Positions 9,227-22,229 are shown, numbered from the stretch's first letter. The stretch: 64,000 bases of DNA from Exophiala sp. HKRS030 (GCA_023897205.1 JAHWDD010000001.1:4278001-4342000); one strand, 5' to 3'. Notes: generated by a model from the sequence alone, not told the origin. Numbers and translations: made by a program.

Positions 9227-11206
9227 CTAAGTAGCGTCCACCAACTTGGACTCATCCACATGAAACATATTCATCAACACATCTCTTCCACGCTCCACAC
9301 TGAACCCGTCAATACGAGACTGGATGTCCTTTCGGGATTTGCGAACCTCACCAGCGATGGCCGACCATGGCATAGTTGTCGTCTTGTGTCTCTCATCTCC
9401 GAGAGTACCACTCACTTCTATATCCACAATTTTGCCATGTCTTTTTCTGAATACACCATTCACGATCACGGCATCTATATCGGCGGCCTCACTGAATCGC
9501 ACAATCGCAGTTACCGGATCATGCTCTGCCGCCGCGAGCATACCTACGCTGTTGGCGGCGTCGAAGACGACCATGTCCGCCTTCTTCCCCGGCGATATAC
9601 TGCCCACCACGCTTTCGAGCCCTAGACACCTCGCCCCGCGGATGGTCATGAGGTTGTACGCTTCCTCGGACGACCCAAGGACGTTTGCCCGTGGGAAGTT
9701 GAGCTGGCCGCCGTCACGTGGGGTGATGCGGTTGTTGTTCTCGAGCCGTGCGAGCTGAAGCAGTGAGCGGGCCTGTAGGACGATGCTGGAAGGGTTGTTG
9801 CTGTGGCAGTCCACTCCCAAAGAAGTGTTGGTCGGCTGTTGTTGTGTTTGTGCTCGGTTCTGGTTTCGATCTCTAAGTATCCCGTGCAGTCCGACGGGCC
9901 AACCCATGCCCATTTGCGCCTCAGTGTCAGGTGTGCTGGAGATGGGAGTCCCCGTTGAAGCGACTAGCGAGAGGTCTTTTTCCTCCACGCCATTGCAGTG
10001 CGACAATAACAAAAATGGTTGTTTCGCATCACCGGTTTCTGTGTACATCTCGGATGGTGGAAAAGGTGGTCGAAGAAGGTCATAGGAAGAAAAGAGCTGA
10101 ATCATGGATTGAAAACCTTTGGGTACCGTGTCAGTTTTCATCACGTATCCGATATTTTTTGTGTGCTTTGCTTTTTTCTTCCTACCTTGAAGTGCATTTC
10201 GACCGACATGTGTCGTGACGATTCTGAGACCCTTGGACCCCAAGTCATTCAACAGTCCCAGTACCATATCCTTGGGTAGGAACCAGAGGTCGAATCCTAA
10301 CCCGATTTCCACCGTCGCATTCTCATTTCGCTTCCCATTATGTTGTTCTATCAAGTCTCCGAGTTGAGACATTGCCCAATCCGGGAGAAGGTCATCGGTC
10401 GGCACACACTCGGTTTGATTCCACAGGGTCATCCTCATGGGAACCGAATAAGCAAAGATGGAACGGATGCCTGAGTCGGTGGTAGCCGAGATTGCTGCGT
10501 TTGCTAGAAAAAAAAACAGTAAGAGTCTCGTCAGTGATGGTGAGACCAAACCACACACGAAAAGGGAGGAGGAGGGAGGGGGGGAAGTGTTGAAAGCGTC
10601 GAAAAGACAGGAAAAAGGCAAGATACAAACGACGTACCATGTTCGGGGGTATACACCACGTGTGAATGATCTAGGACCAAGGTAGTTCCACAGTTGATGG
10701 CCTCTAGGCAACCAGCCAATTGCCCCCAATATACGTCTGAAGGTGTATAAGCGTAGGAAGTCATATTACCTAGACCCATGAAACGTCTTCAAAGTTAGCG
10801 AGTCAGGATTTGGACAAACAGACACCCGGCGAGTCGTCTCATCTTCGGTCCCTCTCCAGAAGCACCAAGGGAAAGAGAAGAGGCGAAAAGACGACGACGG
10901 TACGTTACCCGACACCATGTAAGCCACCAGACCCTCGTCGGCATGTCTCCCTTTCAATTGCGTCTGCCACAGGTGGTGGTGCGTGTCGACGAAACCAGGC
11001 GATACGATTTTCCCGCGACAATCCACCGTTTCCGTGTCGGCCTCGGAGGAGGGAGGCACCTGGATATCCTTGTCGATACGAGATATGATGTTTCCCACCA
11101 CGAGGACGTCGGTGTCGTACAATGGAATCACACGGTCGTCCGGCGTGTGGGTCAGGACGATTCCACCTCGAAGGAGAATTGACTTCGATCTCGATCTCGA
11201 TGTCAT
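9227..11206 (-). CDS. Amidohydrolase (cytosine-deaminase / chlorohydrolase-like, metal-dependent)
   Basis: Three certain exons: 11206-10909, 10769-10638, 10503-9227, with introns of 139 and 134 nt; 568 residues. The N-terminal beta domain is followed by PGFVDTHHHLWQ, whose HxH pair (His76, His78) binds the catalytic metal; further metal ligands are expected in VTTHVGRN, LLLSHCNG and GVDCHSNN. The C-terminal half has the family's MTIRGARCLGLESVVGSISPGKKADMVVFD block. This places it in the TRZ/ATZ-SsnA branch of the amidohydrolases, which deaminate or dechlorinate ring nitrogen compounds. A possible fourth, in-frame 69-nt intron at 10185-10117 would remove a Lys-rich insertion and give 545 residues. 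Neighbouring transporter and SDR suggest a catabolic role, which is an inference. Confidence 0.88.
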
Positions 11207-11850
11207 GATTCAAGAATGTTTTCTCGGCCAGGCGTCGTTGGTTGGGTGTAGAGAATATGTCAGTGCGAGGGGAGAAGATGGCAGACAAACACCGTGAAGA
11301 TATATACATATATATACATCTTTGGCAACTACTCAACATCAACATCATATGATGAGAAATGTACTAGTATTTCAGACAAAGTCTCCGCATGGTCGGCTGA
11401 ATAACATCCCCGGTCGGAGGTGAACAACAGGATGATGACCACATTGCCACGGAGACTTCTCTTACGACGGTCATCGGACTTAACGGTTCTTATAACGACC
11501 TCTCTATTGCCGATTACGAAGTTAGACCCAGGAAGTCGAGACAAGGAAGATGAGGTATTATTGAGGGGAATTCTCGAGGAGAGAAGACGATTACATGTTT
11601 ACAATCAGCAATGGAATTAGTAGATATATGTCCTCCAGTCACTGGAATCCTGAAAGTAAGGGGGGATCACCATATCAGCCGGAACATTCCACCCGGAAAG
11701 CATTGTCCGAGATCATACAGAGTTCACTCCAAATATCATGCTTGAAGTAGTTGATGTTCTTCCCTTTATACGAGCAACCCAGAGCACGTCCGTGGGGCTA
11801 AATGTCCTAGTCAGCTGCTTTAATGCTGGAGTTGAAACCTTGTTACAATC
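11207..11850. other. Promoter region of the amidohydrolase
   Basis: Lies upstream of the minus-strand amidohydrolase and downstream of the second transcription-factor-domain gene. Contains an AT-alternating tract. No coding content recognised. Confidence 0.5.
11299..11318 (-). promoter_or_regulatory. TATATA-rich tract upstream of the amidohydrolase
   Basis: An alternating TA tract about 95-110 bp before the amidohydrolase ATG; a likely TATA element. Assigned by sequence and distance only. Confidence 0.35.
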
Positions 11851-13494
11851 TCATTCTGATTCCGATGTCGCTCGCGGATCGACTCTGGCGGTAATCATCT
11901 GGCATGCACCGTCGTATAGATCGGTCAATCTGGCTTCAGACCACAGAAAAGACCGTAGCATCTCCAGAGTTTCCGCTCGCCAGGAGTCAGGCCATCCGGC
12001 CTCATACTTGATCATCAGCAATCTCGCCAGAAGGTCGGCAAACCGGCTTCGTTCGGGGGTCTTGAAATCATTCACCAAGCCGACGAAGGAGGCCCAGATA
12101 CATAGGTCGAGACACTGGAACCATCTGAACTGACCGGCTTGGAGGTCGATTGCTTCTCGTAGACGTACAATGACCCTCGTGACTATACCGAACAGATGTC
12201 CGGCGTAGAACAAGGCTGTGAGTCGCATCATGTTCATGGCCAGCACGACACACTCGTCAATACTTTTAGAGTCTTTTAGTTTGAATTCCAAGTGGATTCT
12301 TTTTATCGTACTCTGGTTCAGTAGTTGCATCAGAGCTTTGTATTCAGCAACAGATACACGTCCAGTCCGGGTGGCCTTGTCGTGACACACTAGGAGCAGG
12401 CGTAGAACCTTGACAGCGTCGAGAGTCTCTGGCCGCAAAACAGTAGCAAATGCTTCGGGGATCTTGAAGGACTCGTGCACCCTGAGTAGGGAAGGAGGAA
12501 TACGCAGTGGTTCGGCATCAACCTCTTTGAACAGGACGTCCTCGGCCAAAAACTGGGCGGTAAGGAAATCCGCCCAGAGGATCAATTGTTGTATCGCGTT
12601 GCCACAGCCGAGCTTATGGAGACCACCTCGGGCGGTCACGATTGACCGAACCCCGGTCGCGTGACGTCTCAACGCTTCAGGCTGGGCGAACATTGTCGCG
12701 GTCGCCCACAACAACGTCGACGCCATGATGGCCTCGTCCGTGAGTGCACCACGTCCTTGACTGAGCAGTCGTTTCCGGAGAGATTGCAGGGCTTGTGCTT
12801 CGTAGTACAGATATTGATAGTCGGGAGCGTGGTTGGTCAGGACCTGAACACCTTTCCAGGCTGCGATGACACTGAGGCACAAGGTGGAGTTTGTCATGAC
12901 GGGTATGATCATACTACCGCCTATGTCATTGACCGCCAGACCAGTCGGTAAGGGAAACGCTGTAGCCGAGCCGATTTTGGAATTGAGCACTGTGGTGGGC
13001 AAAATATGCGAGGATTCAGTGAGTGCGAACTTTCATTCTCTCAAAGAGTCAAAATGAAAGGTGGTGATGTAAGAAGTACAAAAGTGTTACATACGATTGT
13101 AGACAGCCTGGTGTAACTCTGGACGTTGGCCACCGGGGATAGGAAGTTCATGAAAACCATCCAGTCGGCCTGAATTGACTCCATGAGGTACCGACGATGG
13201 CAAAGCCCGAGTGAACGCGTAGGATTTAGTATATGCCAGGTCGTGACCTGGATTCTGCTGGTAGAGATCCTCAAGGTGCTTGGCTCTTGTTTTATCTAGG
13301 CTCTGCTTCGTCGCGTCAGCCGCCGCCGGTCGCGGAGGCTCTCGTGCTCGTGCCAGCACCCAAGCTCTATGGGACTTGAGACGACAGCGGCGGTGACAGA
13401 GTGCGCAAGGTGTGGTGATCTCGTCATTCTCGGTCGGCGGGCTCGGGTCAGGGGTAATGGGGAATAATCGTTGGTTTGAACCAGCTAAGTCCAT
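11851..13494 (-). CDS. Second fungal transcription-factor-domain protein without a complete zinc cluster
   Basis: Exons 13494-13095 and 12989-11851, joined over a 105-nt GT-AG intron; 512 residues. The junction turns YN + L + LNSKIG into one frame. The start chosen is the first ATG (MDLAGSNQRLFPITPD); the frame is open further upstream without an ATG. Near the N-terminus is TPCALCHRRCRLKSHRAW, with only three Cys (C-x2-C-x3-C), so it is not a Zn(II)2Cys6 finger, and it aligns better with the RxRSH block of zinc-cluster-less regulators. The rest is helical, with the family's LWATATMFAQPEALRRHATGVRSIV block. The role is inferred to be regulatory. It is transcribed in the same direction as the amidohydrolase. 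Confidence 0.72.
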
Positions 13495-14257
13495 GCAAAG
13501 AGTATGATCTGCAAAACGCTCTGGTATCCGTACATCGTCGGTGGATTCACACGAAACTCCTCTCGGGGAAGTACGGGATGTTGGCAAGAAATGCCAGATG
13601 TGGCAGACTGCTGGAGTAGTAAGAAATGGGAACGGCGGGGGGCCTCAAATGATTCATCCTTACCAGGCCAATGAGGCTGATGAGGCTGGACAAGGCTGGT
13701 GCCATAAGGCTACGCTAAGCTTGAATGATGCTTTTGAGTCCATTACTAGGGAGCCCTATCACCCTGTCTTGTCAGGATAAAGCTTTTGCAGGCATTGAAG
13801 GGATATAGATTACAAGATGGCAAATACCGTTGAACGAATGCTGGCGATGGATAAGCGTCAACTGACAAGTGACCAATTAAATGATGATTAAAATTATGCT
13901 GGTCGAAGATTCTTTCATCTCAATCGATCTATGAAGTCGACGATAATGCTCTTTTAGATAGTCTCAGCATATAGGTCATAGGTGTGACAACATGACACGG
14001 TCAACAAAGCTTTCCTTTCGAAGTCTGAGCTTCAAAATGTGCTGCCCAGCGAGACAAATGCTAACAGCAACAATAAGAACATGTGAGAAGGCGCGCAAGA
14101 TTGGAGCAACGTATTTCGCCTGTCAAGCAGCAACAATAACGTGTGATGGGCCTCCAGCATACCAAGCGGGGTTGAGGAGCCCGAAAGTCAGACATGATGC
14201 ATGGCTACAAGGACGTAAAAGCAGACATGGCCTGCTCATCCTTGCGGTGCTTCATTC
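13495..14257. other. Intergenic region
   Basis: Between the start of the transcription-factor-domain gene and the 3' end of the SANT-like gene. It contains a small direct repeat ATGAGGCTG/ATGAGGCTG near 13675-13695. No gene recognised. Confidence 0.5.
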
Positions 14258-16011
14258 CTAGAGATTGTTGAACGTGTTGTGCATTGCAGCCCCCCGTAGT
14301 TTCAAAGTCTCGAGATATTTTTTCTTGACTGTGGCATTCCCATATCTGTATGTCCCCATTCTTTCCATATACTCTGCAACTTGTTTCCAAGGGACTTTAC
14401 TAACAAATTGTCCAATTGAGATTGCATCATGTTCTTGCAGCAAGGAAGAGGTGAGAGGGTCTGCTTTCGAGCATTGGGAGACCCCTTCAAACAGCAGTTC
14501 AATCTGCACAAAGCCAGTCAGAATCTATCACGCCCACAGGACTGTCAAGGGAACGTTACCTCTCGATCTCCCCACTCCGGTTTTCGGAGGCGGGCTTCCT
14601 TTGGTTTCGTGAGGGCTCTGTAGCGGCCACGCAATGTCGATTCAGCCTCACCGAATCCACCGACCTCTTTGATTTGTTTGTATGACATGCCTTGAGATTT
14701 AAGGCGGACTAGAAGGTCGTCCTTGGAGGTATCGCGTTGCGCACTTTTTGTTCCGACCTGTCTGCTTGTTGCTGATGTATGGGTCTCAGATCTTGTGGTT
14801 GATCTCACCATGTGGTTGTTAATGGGGACAGAGGGTTGGACCTCGGGCATCTCATAGCCACGAGCTTGCTCCTCCGTATACCATTGATGATGGACATCAT
14901 CGGTGGGCTCAGGGTAAGAGGAATCTACCTGTTGAAGTTCTTGGTAAGAAGAGTCGTCCAACTCTGGCAACGGCGGGTATTCCAACATGCGAAAGTCCTC
15001 ACGGAGCTGAGACTGTGGAAGGTACTGTTGAGTCGGCACACTGTCGCTTGACAGCTGTTGAAAGTAGGATTCTGGATAAAGAGATGAAGGATGGAAGTTA
15101 GAAGCTGGGAGCAACACTGAGTGCTGGGTGCTTGACTTGTCACTCAAATGATTTGCAGCGGATGCTGAAGGAGGTGCTGCTGTGGTAGTGCCCTCTGAAA
15201 AGATGTTTGGAGTAGGCATGCTGCCCAAAGAGCAAGTTTGGACATCAAACTGCGTATAATCGAGCCCATCAGGCGCATCTCCCTCCAGGTCAAGAGTTGG
15301 AAGTGTAGCATTCTCGTATTCTGGATACCTGAATGGGCTTTGATCTGTGCCTGCGTTGACTTCAAGAGTATGAAGGTAGGGATTGGCAGTACTAATTTGT
15401 CTGCTCAATGGTGCTGAAGTCGCATTCAGAGGTACCATTCCTACGCGAAGGATGTCGAGATCAGCTGAAGGAACAGGATTCCAATACCCTGCGTCATCTA
15501 CTATGGACTGGTATTTGTTCGCAGGTGAGATCCTCGTAGTATTCTCACCGTTGTGGTCAAACACTCCGTTTCCAATCCCTGGTTGACAAGCCGAAGGTAA
15601 GGAAATCCCACCACTGCGCAGGATCCCTGTTTCGTCGAGTGTGTTAGAAGAAGACAACCAGTCTGGACGACAGAAACTAGCGTTGAGGAAAGAATCAGGA
15701 GCTGGCGAGATGGAGGAAGGCATGGTTTGCAGTGCTTTGACTGGTAGACCGCGCGCATTTCCGTACAAAGTGCGAAGTCTCGACCCTTCTTGAGGCTGAG
15801 AAGGACCGACTACATTCAGGTGACAGTAGCAGCATGTGTCATAGGATGCCGTTACAAAGCGTTCGGCGACTGTGGCATGGCTGTTAGTGAAGGGGTTGAA
15901 CTCGGCTGAAGCTGATGAAATGCCGAAGGGGTGACTTGAGCCGTTACTTGGTGCGTACTCTCCTTCCGTGGACAAAAGATCAGACGGTTCCCGGGACATG
16001 ACCATGTACAT
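14258..16011 (-). CDS. SANT/Myb-like nuclear protein (5' end uncertain)
   Basis: Main exon to 14560, then a 56-nt GT-AG intron and exon 14503-14258; the join gives EWGDREIELLFEGV in one frame. From the ATG at 16011 (MYMVMSREPSD) the product is 565 residues. The frame is open 27 codons further upstream to a TTG, just after a TGA, so an upstream exon may exist. Most of the protein is Ser/Pro/Asn-rich and looks disordered. The C-terminal 150 residues are structured: a helix-turn-helix-like block (DLLVRLKSQGMSYKQIKEV...STLRGRYRAL) and a SANT/Myb-like block ending WKQVAEYMERMGTYRYGNATVKKKY. This suggests a DNA- or chromatin-binding role. I do not know an ortholog name. Confidence 0.7.
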
Positions 16012-18034
16012 TGAACTGCTAGACACGGTTGAATACAGATATCGATCTAGCTGTGAATTATCGGAGCCGCCTAGTAACGGCTTCTTGGGCAAACCCTTCG
16101 TTTTCCTGCCGAGTCATGAAAACCTACAATCAGTGCTCGTCGGCGTCATGCAGTAGAGGTACATGGGCATCTTCGCCTTGCAAACAGCATAGTGCCCAAA
16201 TTGTCGTTGTCGATCTGGCATTCCGAGAGGCTTCAGATGCGAACGTCTCGTCCGGAGACATCTGGCTTGAAGCAAACCCATGGATTCTGCTTTTGTGAGG
16301 TCGGTACCGGCGTATTCAGATGGTGGAAGGCAATGCCGCAGTCTGCGAAACATCAAATTCCCTGATTTGTAGTACGGTCTGCTACAATTCGTGGTGAATA
16401 CTGAAGATTGGTTTGATAAACTATAAACTGTTAGCCTCGTTCAGTCCGTTCACATCAGTTCAAACAAAATCGGTTTGCCGGCCCAACGACTTCTTTCTGA
16501 CGCCATTTTGCCTTGCAACCTTGCACAGAGCCGTCAAGCTGGCGCACATCTAAAAAGAACAGTAGGAACCCTCGCCATTTGGAAGCAGCTTCAGCGTATC
16601 ATGGATACCTTTGCCGCGTCACTGGCACGGCCGAGGACAATAAATGTCATTCAAAGGCAGATATAGTCCGCAACGGTATTTTGTCTCCAAGATACCAGGA
16701 ATAGAAACAGTCTGGGAAGAGCCCAGAAGTGTTTTTCTCAATTTTCCCCGATGAGTCTCTATTCTTTCCCATGTTTGGCACGACAACTCAAAGTCTCACG
16801 TTAGAAAAGCTCTTGAGCTGTCTGATTCAAGGCCGGATACTCAGGCGTTGGATGTATGATTCCATCAAACGTAAAGCCTTGCACCATGGTAGCAAACATC
16901 AGGGACTTTGTGTGACATCCGTTTTTAGACCTGAGGGTCATCCACCAGAATCAGTCTACCTGGCCTACTGACGCGGCCGCGCATAGCCCCCCTAGACAGG
17001 GGAGATAGGGAAGACTGGAATAGGGATTTGCTAAAGCCGCCCGCTCGACGGATATATGAGCAGAAGAATCAAAGGAGCGTTCGGCGATGGTCGCAGCTTC
17101 GGCCATTATGGTCATCAGTCAGTGATTTTTCGCAGTGGGGGCTGAGTTATACGGGATCTTGCAGCGGCCCGAGAACGGGTTTGGCATTTGACATGTCGGC
17201 CAAAGTCCAAACTGCCGACCTCATACCCTCGAGACTGGTCATGAAAACGTGGCAGGCGTGCGATGTGTAGCAGGCTAACATATCAGGTGTAAGGGCCGGG
17301 GGGAGAAACTGCGGCAGCGACAATGAGCAGACCTGACACGTTGGTTTCATATCCCTTGTTTGTGGTCGCCCTTATATGTTTGGCGGCACTTTGGGCAGCA
17401 AGTATTTGACTTGAGAGGTTGACTTAGAGTGAAATCATGGCTAAGCCTTGAAGAGTTGAAGCCGGTGGTGCAGATTGGAGCTTCGACCTCACCGTCGACC
17501 TTTGTCAATCTAGGCAGTGATCGCAGAACATGCCATGGCCACTGTACTGATCATGAAACCATCAGCTTGACATATAGAAGGTGAAGGCGAGTACATTATT
17601 GTTATGAGGAAGGAGTAGTTAATGTGAGTGAACACGAGTCCAAGAGAAGAAACGTCCGGAGTTTGATGTGTTGGGAGTTTCACATCCGCCGGAATTTACC
17701 CGACTTGGCTGGCGATTCGGGTGGATAATGCATGAATCTTCATGCTTCGTATCGCATCATTGATGGATGATGATGGAATGACACAGATGCCGGTAATATT
17801 GACGGCCAATACAGTATATCACTTGGGCCCTTCAATACGAAACAAGACAATAGCAGAAGCTCGCTGTACCAAGCCTAAAAGGTATGTATGTGATCAACTT
17901 CGCGCAACCACATGCCGTGCCAATCCATAGAATGGTCATACTAAGGTACTCGGTAGTTAGTGTGAAAAGCTTGGGCAACTTACTCAGTGCCTGTAACAGC
18001 TTCATATCATACGGCAGGGATAGGGAATGTGAGT
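16012..18034. other. Divergent intergenic region, 2 kb
   Basis: Separates the SANT-like gene (minus) and the Ap4A phosphorylase gene (plus). An 80-codon minus-strand frame at 16114-16356 starts with an ATG and is Cys-containing; it could be a 5' exon of the SANT-like gene, but I found no acceptable intron joining it. Otherwise nothing recognisable. Confidence 0.45.
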
Positions 18035-19106
18035 ATGCCTGAAGAAGATATGGGACTCGGTCTTGCGGAACGTCTACAGACCTTGGTATCGAGGAAGTTC
18101 CAACAGGCATATCACAACAAAGCTCTTCTTTTCTCAGACACAGCTCTACATGTACTTCGGATCAATCAGGGACCATCCGTGAGTAGAAACATCAGGCTCC
18201 GTACCTTGATGGCATGCTCACAAGCACTAGTTCCAGCTACGATACTGCCCGGCATTGGCCAACAAGCCCAAAGGTAATGAGAAAACGGAGCATCGGGGCC
18301 CAAGATTCGATCCGTTTGCGGATCCTTCATCAGACCTGCTCGTCACCAGCATACCAAGCCGTGACCCATCGCATATCCTAGTACTGAACAAGTTTCCTGT
18401 CATCCACAATCACTTCATCATCGCCACCAAGGACAACAAGCCCCAGACTGGTCTATTAGAACCAGCCGACCTCAGCATGACTTACGAATGTCTTCGGGCA
18501 TGGCAGAACCATCAAGATCATAGCGACTCGCAGAGGCTATTCGCCTTCTTCAACTCTGGCGAGCATAGCGGTGCCAGCCAAGTCCATCGCCACCTACAAT
18601 TCCTCTCGATGGAAGATATGTCAGGATCTGATTCGCAGGACTGGAAGCTCCTCATTGATCGTATGATAGTTCCAGCTCATCCCCAGCTTCCGCTCTTCCA
18701 CGATCCGTCATGCCCATTTCTCCATTTCTCGACCCCGATAGAAGGGCAACCTTCGGCAGAGACCTTGTTCTCCAAGTACCACCTGCTCTTGAAAGCGGCA
18801 CTCTCTGCTGGAAGTCAACCACATGAGCAGCTGAACGAGCATATCAATGTGGAAAGAGATGGAGAGACTACCTTCAGTTACAACCTGGCAATCACCACGG
18901 ACAGAATGGCTATATGTCCGAGGAGCCACGAGGCTGTGGCTGTGCCAGGACTTGGCCAGGAAAGCTCTGTGGCTCTCAATGGAACCATACTTGCGGGCAC
19001 ATTGATGGTAAAGCACGAGCAGGAATGGAACACATTGCGTGAAAAACCTGAGCTTCTCGAAAACATGCTTGCCTCAGTCGGCTACAGCCCAGCAATTTGG
19101 GACTGA
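18035..19106 (+). CDS. APA2: Ap4A phosphorylase / ATP adenylyltransferase (HIT-like)
   Basis: Exons 18035-18178 and 18231-19106, joined over a 52-nt GT-AG intron; 339 residues. The join makes INQGPS run into FQLRYCPALANKPKG, the family's conserved N-terminal block. ILVLNKFPVIHNHFIIAT and the nucleotidyl-transfer motif SGASQVHRHLQFL follow; H-x-H-x-Q carries the catalytic His. The C-terminal AYNLA...ICPRSHE-type strand (SYNLAITTDRMAICPRSHEAV) and the GTLMVKHEQEW block complete the fold. The enzyme splits diadenosine tetraphosphate with phosphate into ADP and ATP, controlling dinucleotide levels in the cytosol. The length matches yeast Apa1/Apa2. An alternative start is the ATG five codons downstream. 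Confidence 0.92.
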
Positions 19107-22100
19107 TAAGTCCTGAAAAGTTCATGGCTGAGGAAATGCCAAGTCCCTCCTCGTGTTCCCTGAAGAAGTCACTTGAGACAGGCTTGGAGGTAGTTGGTGC
19201 AAGGAGTGAGCTTTTCAGCTCAAACTTCGAGGCATTTCTGGCGGACGCTCGTGTAGGGTCAACTTTGTATCGTGCCTACGAAGTGGCAGGCAATGACGAG
19301 CCAGGCGAGATCCAGAGGATCCGCAGTCAAGTACTTTTGACCATGCTCTCTTCGATGCACCAATGGTCAACAAGGTGTGTGAGAAGGTCAAGTGATGGTG
19401 TGACCCCCATTCAGGAGCCCGTATTCGTAATGAGAACAAGCGACGAAGTTGATAGTTGATTGACTGTTAAACACGAACATGCAGGCCAACATTTCAAAAG
19501 CAAAGGAAATGATTGGGGCCAAAAGACTCAAGGGGATTGATGCCAATGCTCGTACATGCAATTGTCCTAACAGCGAGGTCAAGGCGTTCATAGAAGGAAA
19601 ATGTCATTACTTGACACTTCGAAGCTTCATTGGGAAGCCATCCCAAATTGTTTGTGGCTGTCGTTAACTCGGCGACGTTGGACCTTGTAGACCGATAGAA
19701 TGCGATAGTCCTCCTGGCTGAAAACAAAGATTTGAATTGGGCAAAACGGCGCCTCTTCGCTCAAGTGGTGTGGTGCGAAGCAGCTCAAGACGTCTTGTTT
19801 TGAGCTTCGCTGTATTGGGAATGTGAGGCAGTGAGCAATCCTGAGAGGACCGGAGGGCCGTGCAAGGGCGCAGAAAGTCCAGACCGTATTCTTTTCGCTT
19901 CCAACGCAAGCCACAAGCGCCAGTGTTTCTGAAGCCAACAGTGTCTCTCGACTTCGGCGCACGTAGGACAGGGATGGCCTCAGCAGGCTTTAGCGACAAG
20001 TGCCCTAAACTTGATAGGTAGACACCACCACTCACCCAAGTCACCGGTTCCGCGATACGAGAAACGCCCGGCACCAGCCGCCCAAGTGCTTTTTCTAGGG
20101 GGGCAAGAGGGGCAGATGAGCACAGAGGAATTAGCAATCACAATCGGGTCCCCTCAAACACCACTCCGTATAGGGCTGCAGAAGGACGGGGCCAAAACAC
20201 CTATCTAGCTGCTTGCACACGAGAAAATCGGAGGACTGGACCTTGTCGAATACGAGGTGCCAAACAGAAGACAGCGATCATTTTTCTGTCACTAATCACT
20301 CTGTACAGCTTGCGCCTTGAGCTTCAAGCAGCGAGGGCGTCTTGCCAGCCTCCTCGATATGGCACGCCTGAGGCTGCGCGAGTGTCCTGTTGACATACAC
20401 CATTCTACGGCCGAATCGTGGTGCGCCATTCTGACAAGTCGACCAACGTGAACTTCCTCTTTGAGTTGAGCACATGGAGGGTCTGCAGACAAGCCGGTCC
20501 ATGCTTGATCTGTCTCGCTAGTCAATCTCGAAGCAATTATTGAAGCCTGATCTTGTTGGAATTAAAACTCTTTTTATGGCAACGGCATCTTCCATCGACT
20601 GGGTTCATGGGTTACGAGAAGGGCACAGGCTCCCCGTTGAATCTTTCCGTATTGGCGTGACAAGAGTCTCGAGCACCACAGGTCGACAACCAAATGACCT
20701 TACCCCTCAAAGATAACGGAAGTTCCATGGCTGTCAACGACACATGGGGGTGTACGGAGTAGAGAAGCCTGCAATCAACAGCATGGGTTCAATGTGGCTG
20801 GATACAGTTGAGTGACACATGCATGCCCTGCAGCTCCCGGCGCTCTGGCCCCTTCCTTCCTTCTTTCCTTTGCTATCAGGACACGAGGCAGAATCATGTC
20901 TCTGGCATCGACACCGGCGGTCTGAACAGTAGGCTGGCAGGGTACCGCAGCAATGACATGGGCAGGTTTAGGGTACCGATTCCAGGAGTACAGGACGATT
21001 GGCTTGAGTGGATGTCGCCAGACCGCAACGTGGACTGGGCCCGAAAAGGCGAAAGCTTTTTGTAAACGATGATTGACCACATGCACCTAGACTTAAAACA
21101 TTCAAAAAGCTTTACGTGAGTGCAGGGTGCATGATGCGCTTGCCAAGGGGTGTTTGTTAGTGCACCACCAAGTAATGAGATGAGATGCAATGAATTGCAG
21201 CGCCAAATGCCCCCCATTTCAGACGCCTAAGTCCAAGGGAGGCTAGGGGGGTTTTAGGGAGTCCGAGTGAACTAACTCGACTTGGTGGGAGGTTTAAGAG
21301 GTCAACGACAAAATTTTTCTCGTCTAGGCGCACGATCCCCAGAAAGTCTGGCACCAACGGCCACCAAGGGCTCGCGAAACCCCTCCAATATGCGCGACAA
21401 GGTGCCAACAGAAGCCGGGCACAAAACCACCCGATGTTTTTGAGCATCGTCGACGACGCGGCTGTCTCGCAGTCACAGCATCCGTGGAGACATGTATGAA
21501 CGGTATCAACACTACTCATGCAGCCTTACAGTCCAGTAGTCAGCATACTCCGTCCCGTAGCTCTGACCGAGGAGATGCAACGTGGGTCGTGTCACAGTGC
21601 TCAAAATATCGTCGTGCTAGAGACCGAAGCCCGTGTGGGATTGGCGTGAAAAGCATGTTTCCCGCGAGATTTGGCTCAACGGTGACTGCCGAGAAGTGAC
21701 GGTAAGCATGCATCGAGTGAAAGGAGCATAACGAACAGGGTGTAAGAAGTATGCAGAAAGAGTTAGTCACGAAGTCTTGGTGAGTAACGTCAGTCAGCAG
21801 CACCAGATCGGATCAGACACGGGATGCATGAGACTTGAACCGGAGGTGGTCCTTTTGCACACGGACGTTTACGAGGACTAAGCAAGCAGGGGGACCACCA
21901 CCACCACCAAGTTGGCCTTCCGGATCTCAATTGAACAGGGTTACAGGCCTCCATCCGGAGACTGCATGCTCCAACTTTGTTTGAAGCCAAACAACCCCCA
22001 TCCGAACCATTGGTGTCCCGGGCTAAACAGTGTTTGGCTACAATCTACTGAGCGAGGGGGGATCCCAGTGGTCGCCATCTCGATGGTTCATTTGACTTTC

Positions 22101-22205
22101 AACGCACCCGGGCAGACCATGCTTAGATGGGACGCCGCAGATGACCATTTACGACTATTGAACGACTGTGCTGATCGACAATCGAAGTGAAAGATAAAAT
22201 TCACA

Positions 22206-22229
22206 TGTCATGGGCATGGGCATGGGCAT
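22206..22229 (+). repeat. (CATGGG)n microsatellite
   Basis: About 3.5 tandem copies of a six-base unit. No function evident. Confidence 0.7.

Noticed and set aside
16114..16356. Cys-containing 80-codon frame as a first exon of the SANT-like gene
   Set aside because: The only GT-AG pair joining it would be 22 nt long, too short for a fungal intron; left open.
19097..19459. 120-codon frame overlapping the 3' end of the Ap4A phosphorylase gene
   Set aside because: No recognisable family; overlaps a well-supported gene in another frame.
21780..21910. Possible tRNA with a B-box-like GGTTCAAGTCT on the minus strand
   Set aside because: No complementary T-stem, acceptor stem or A box could be drawn around it.
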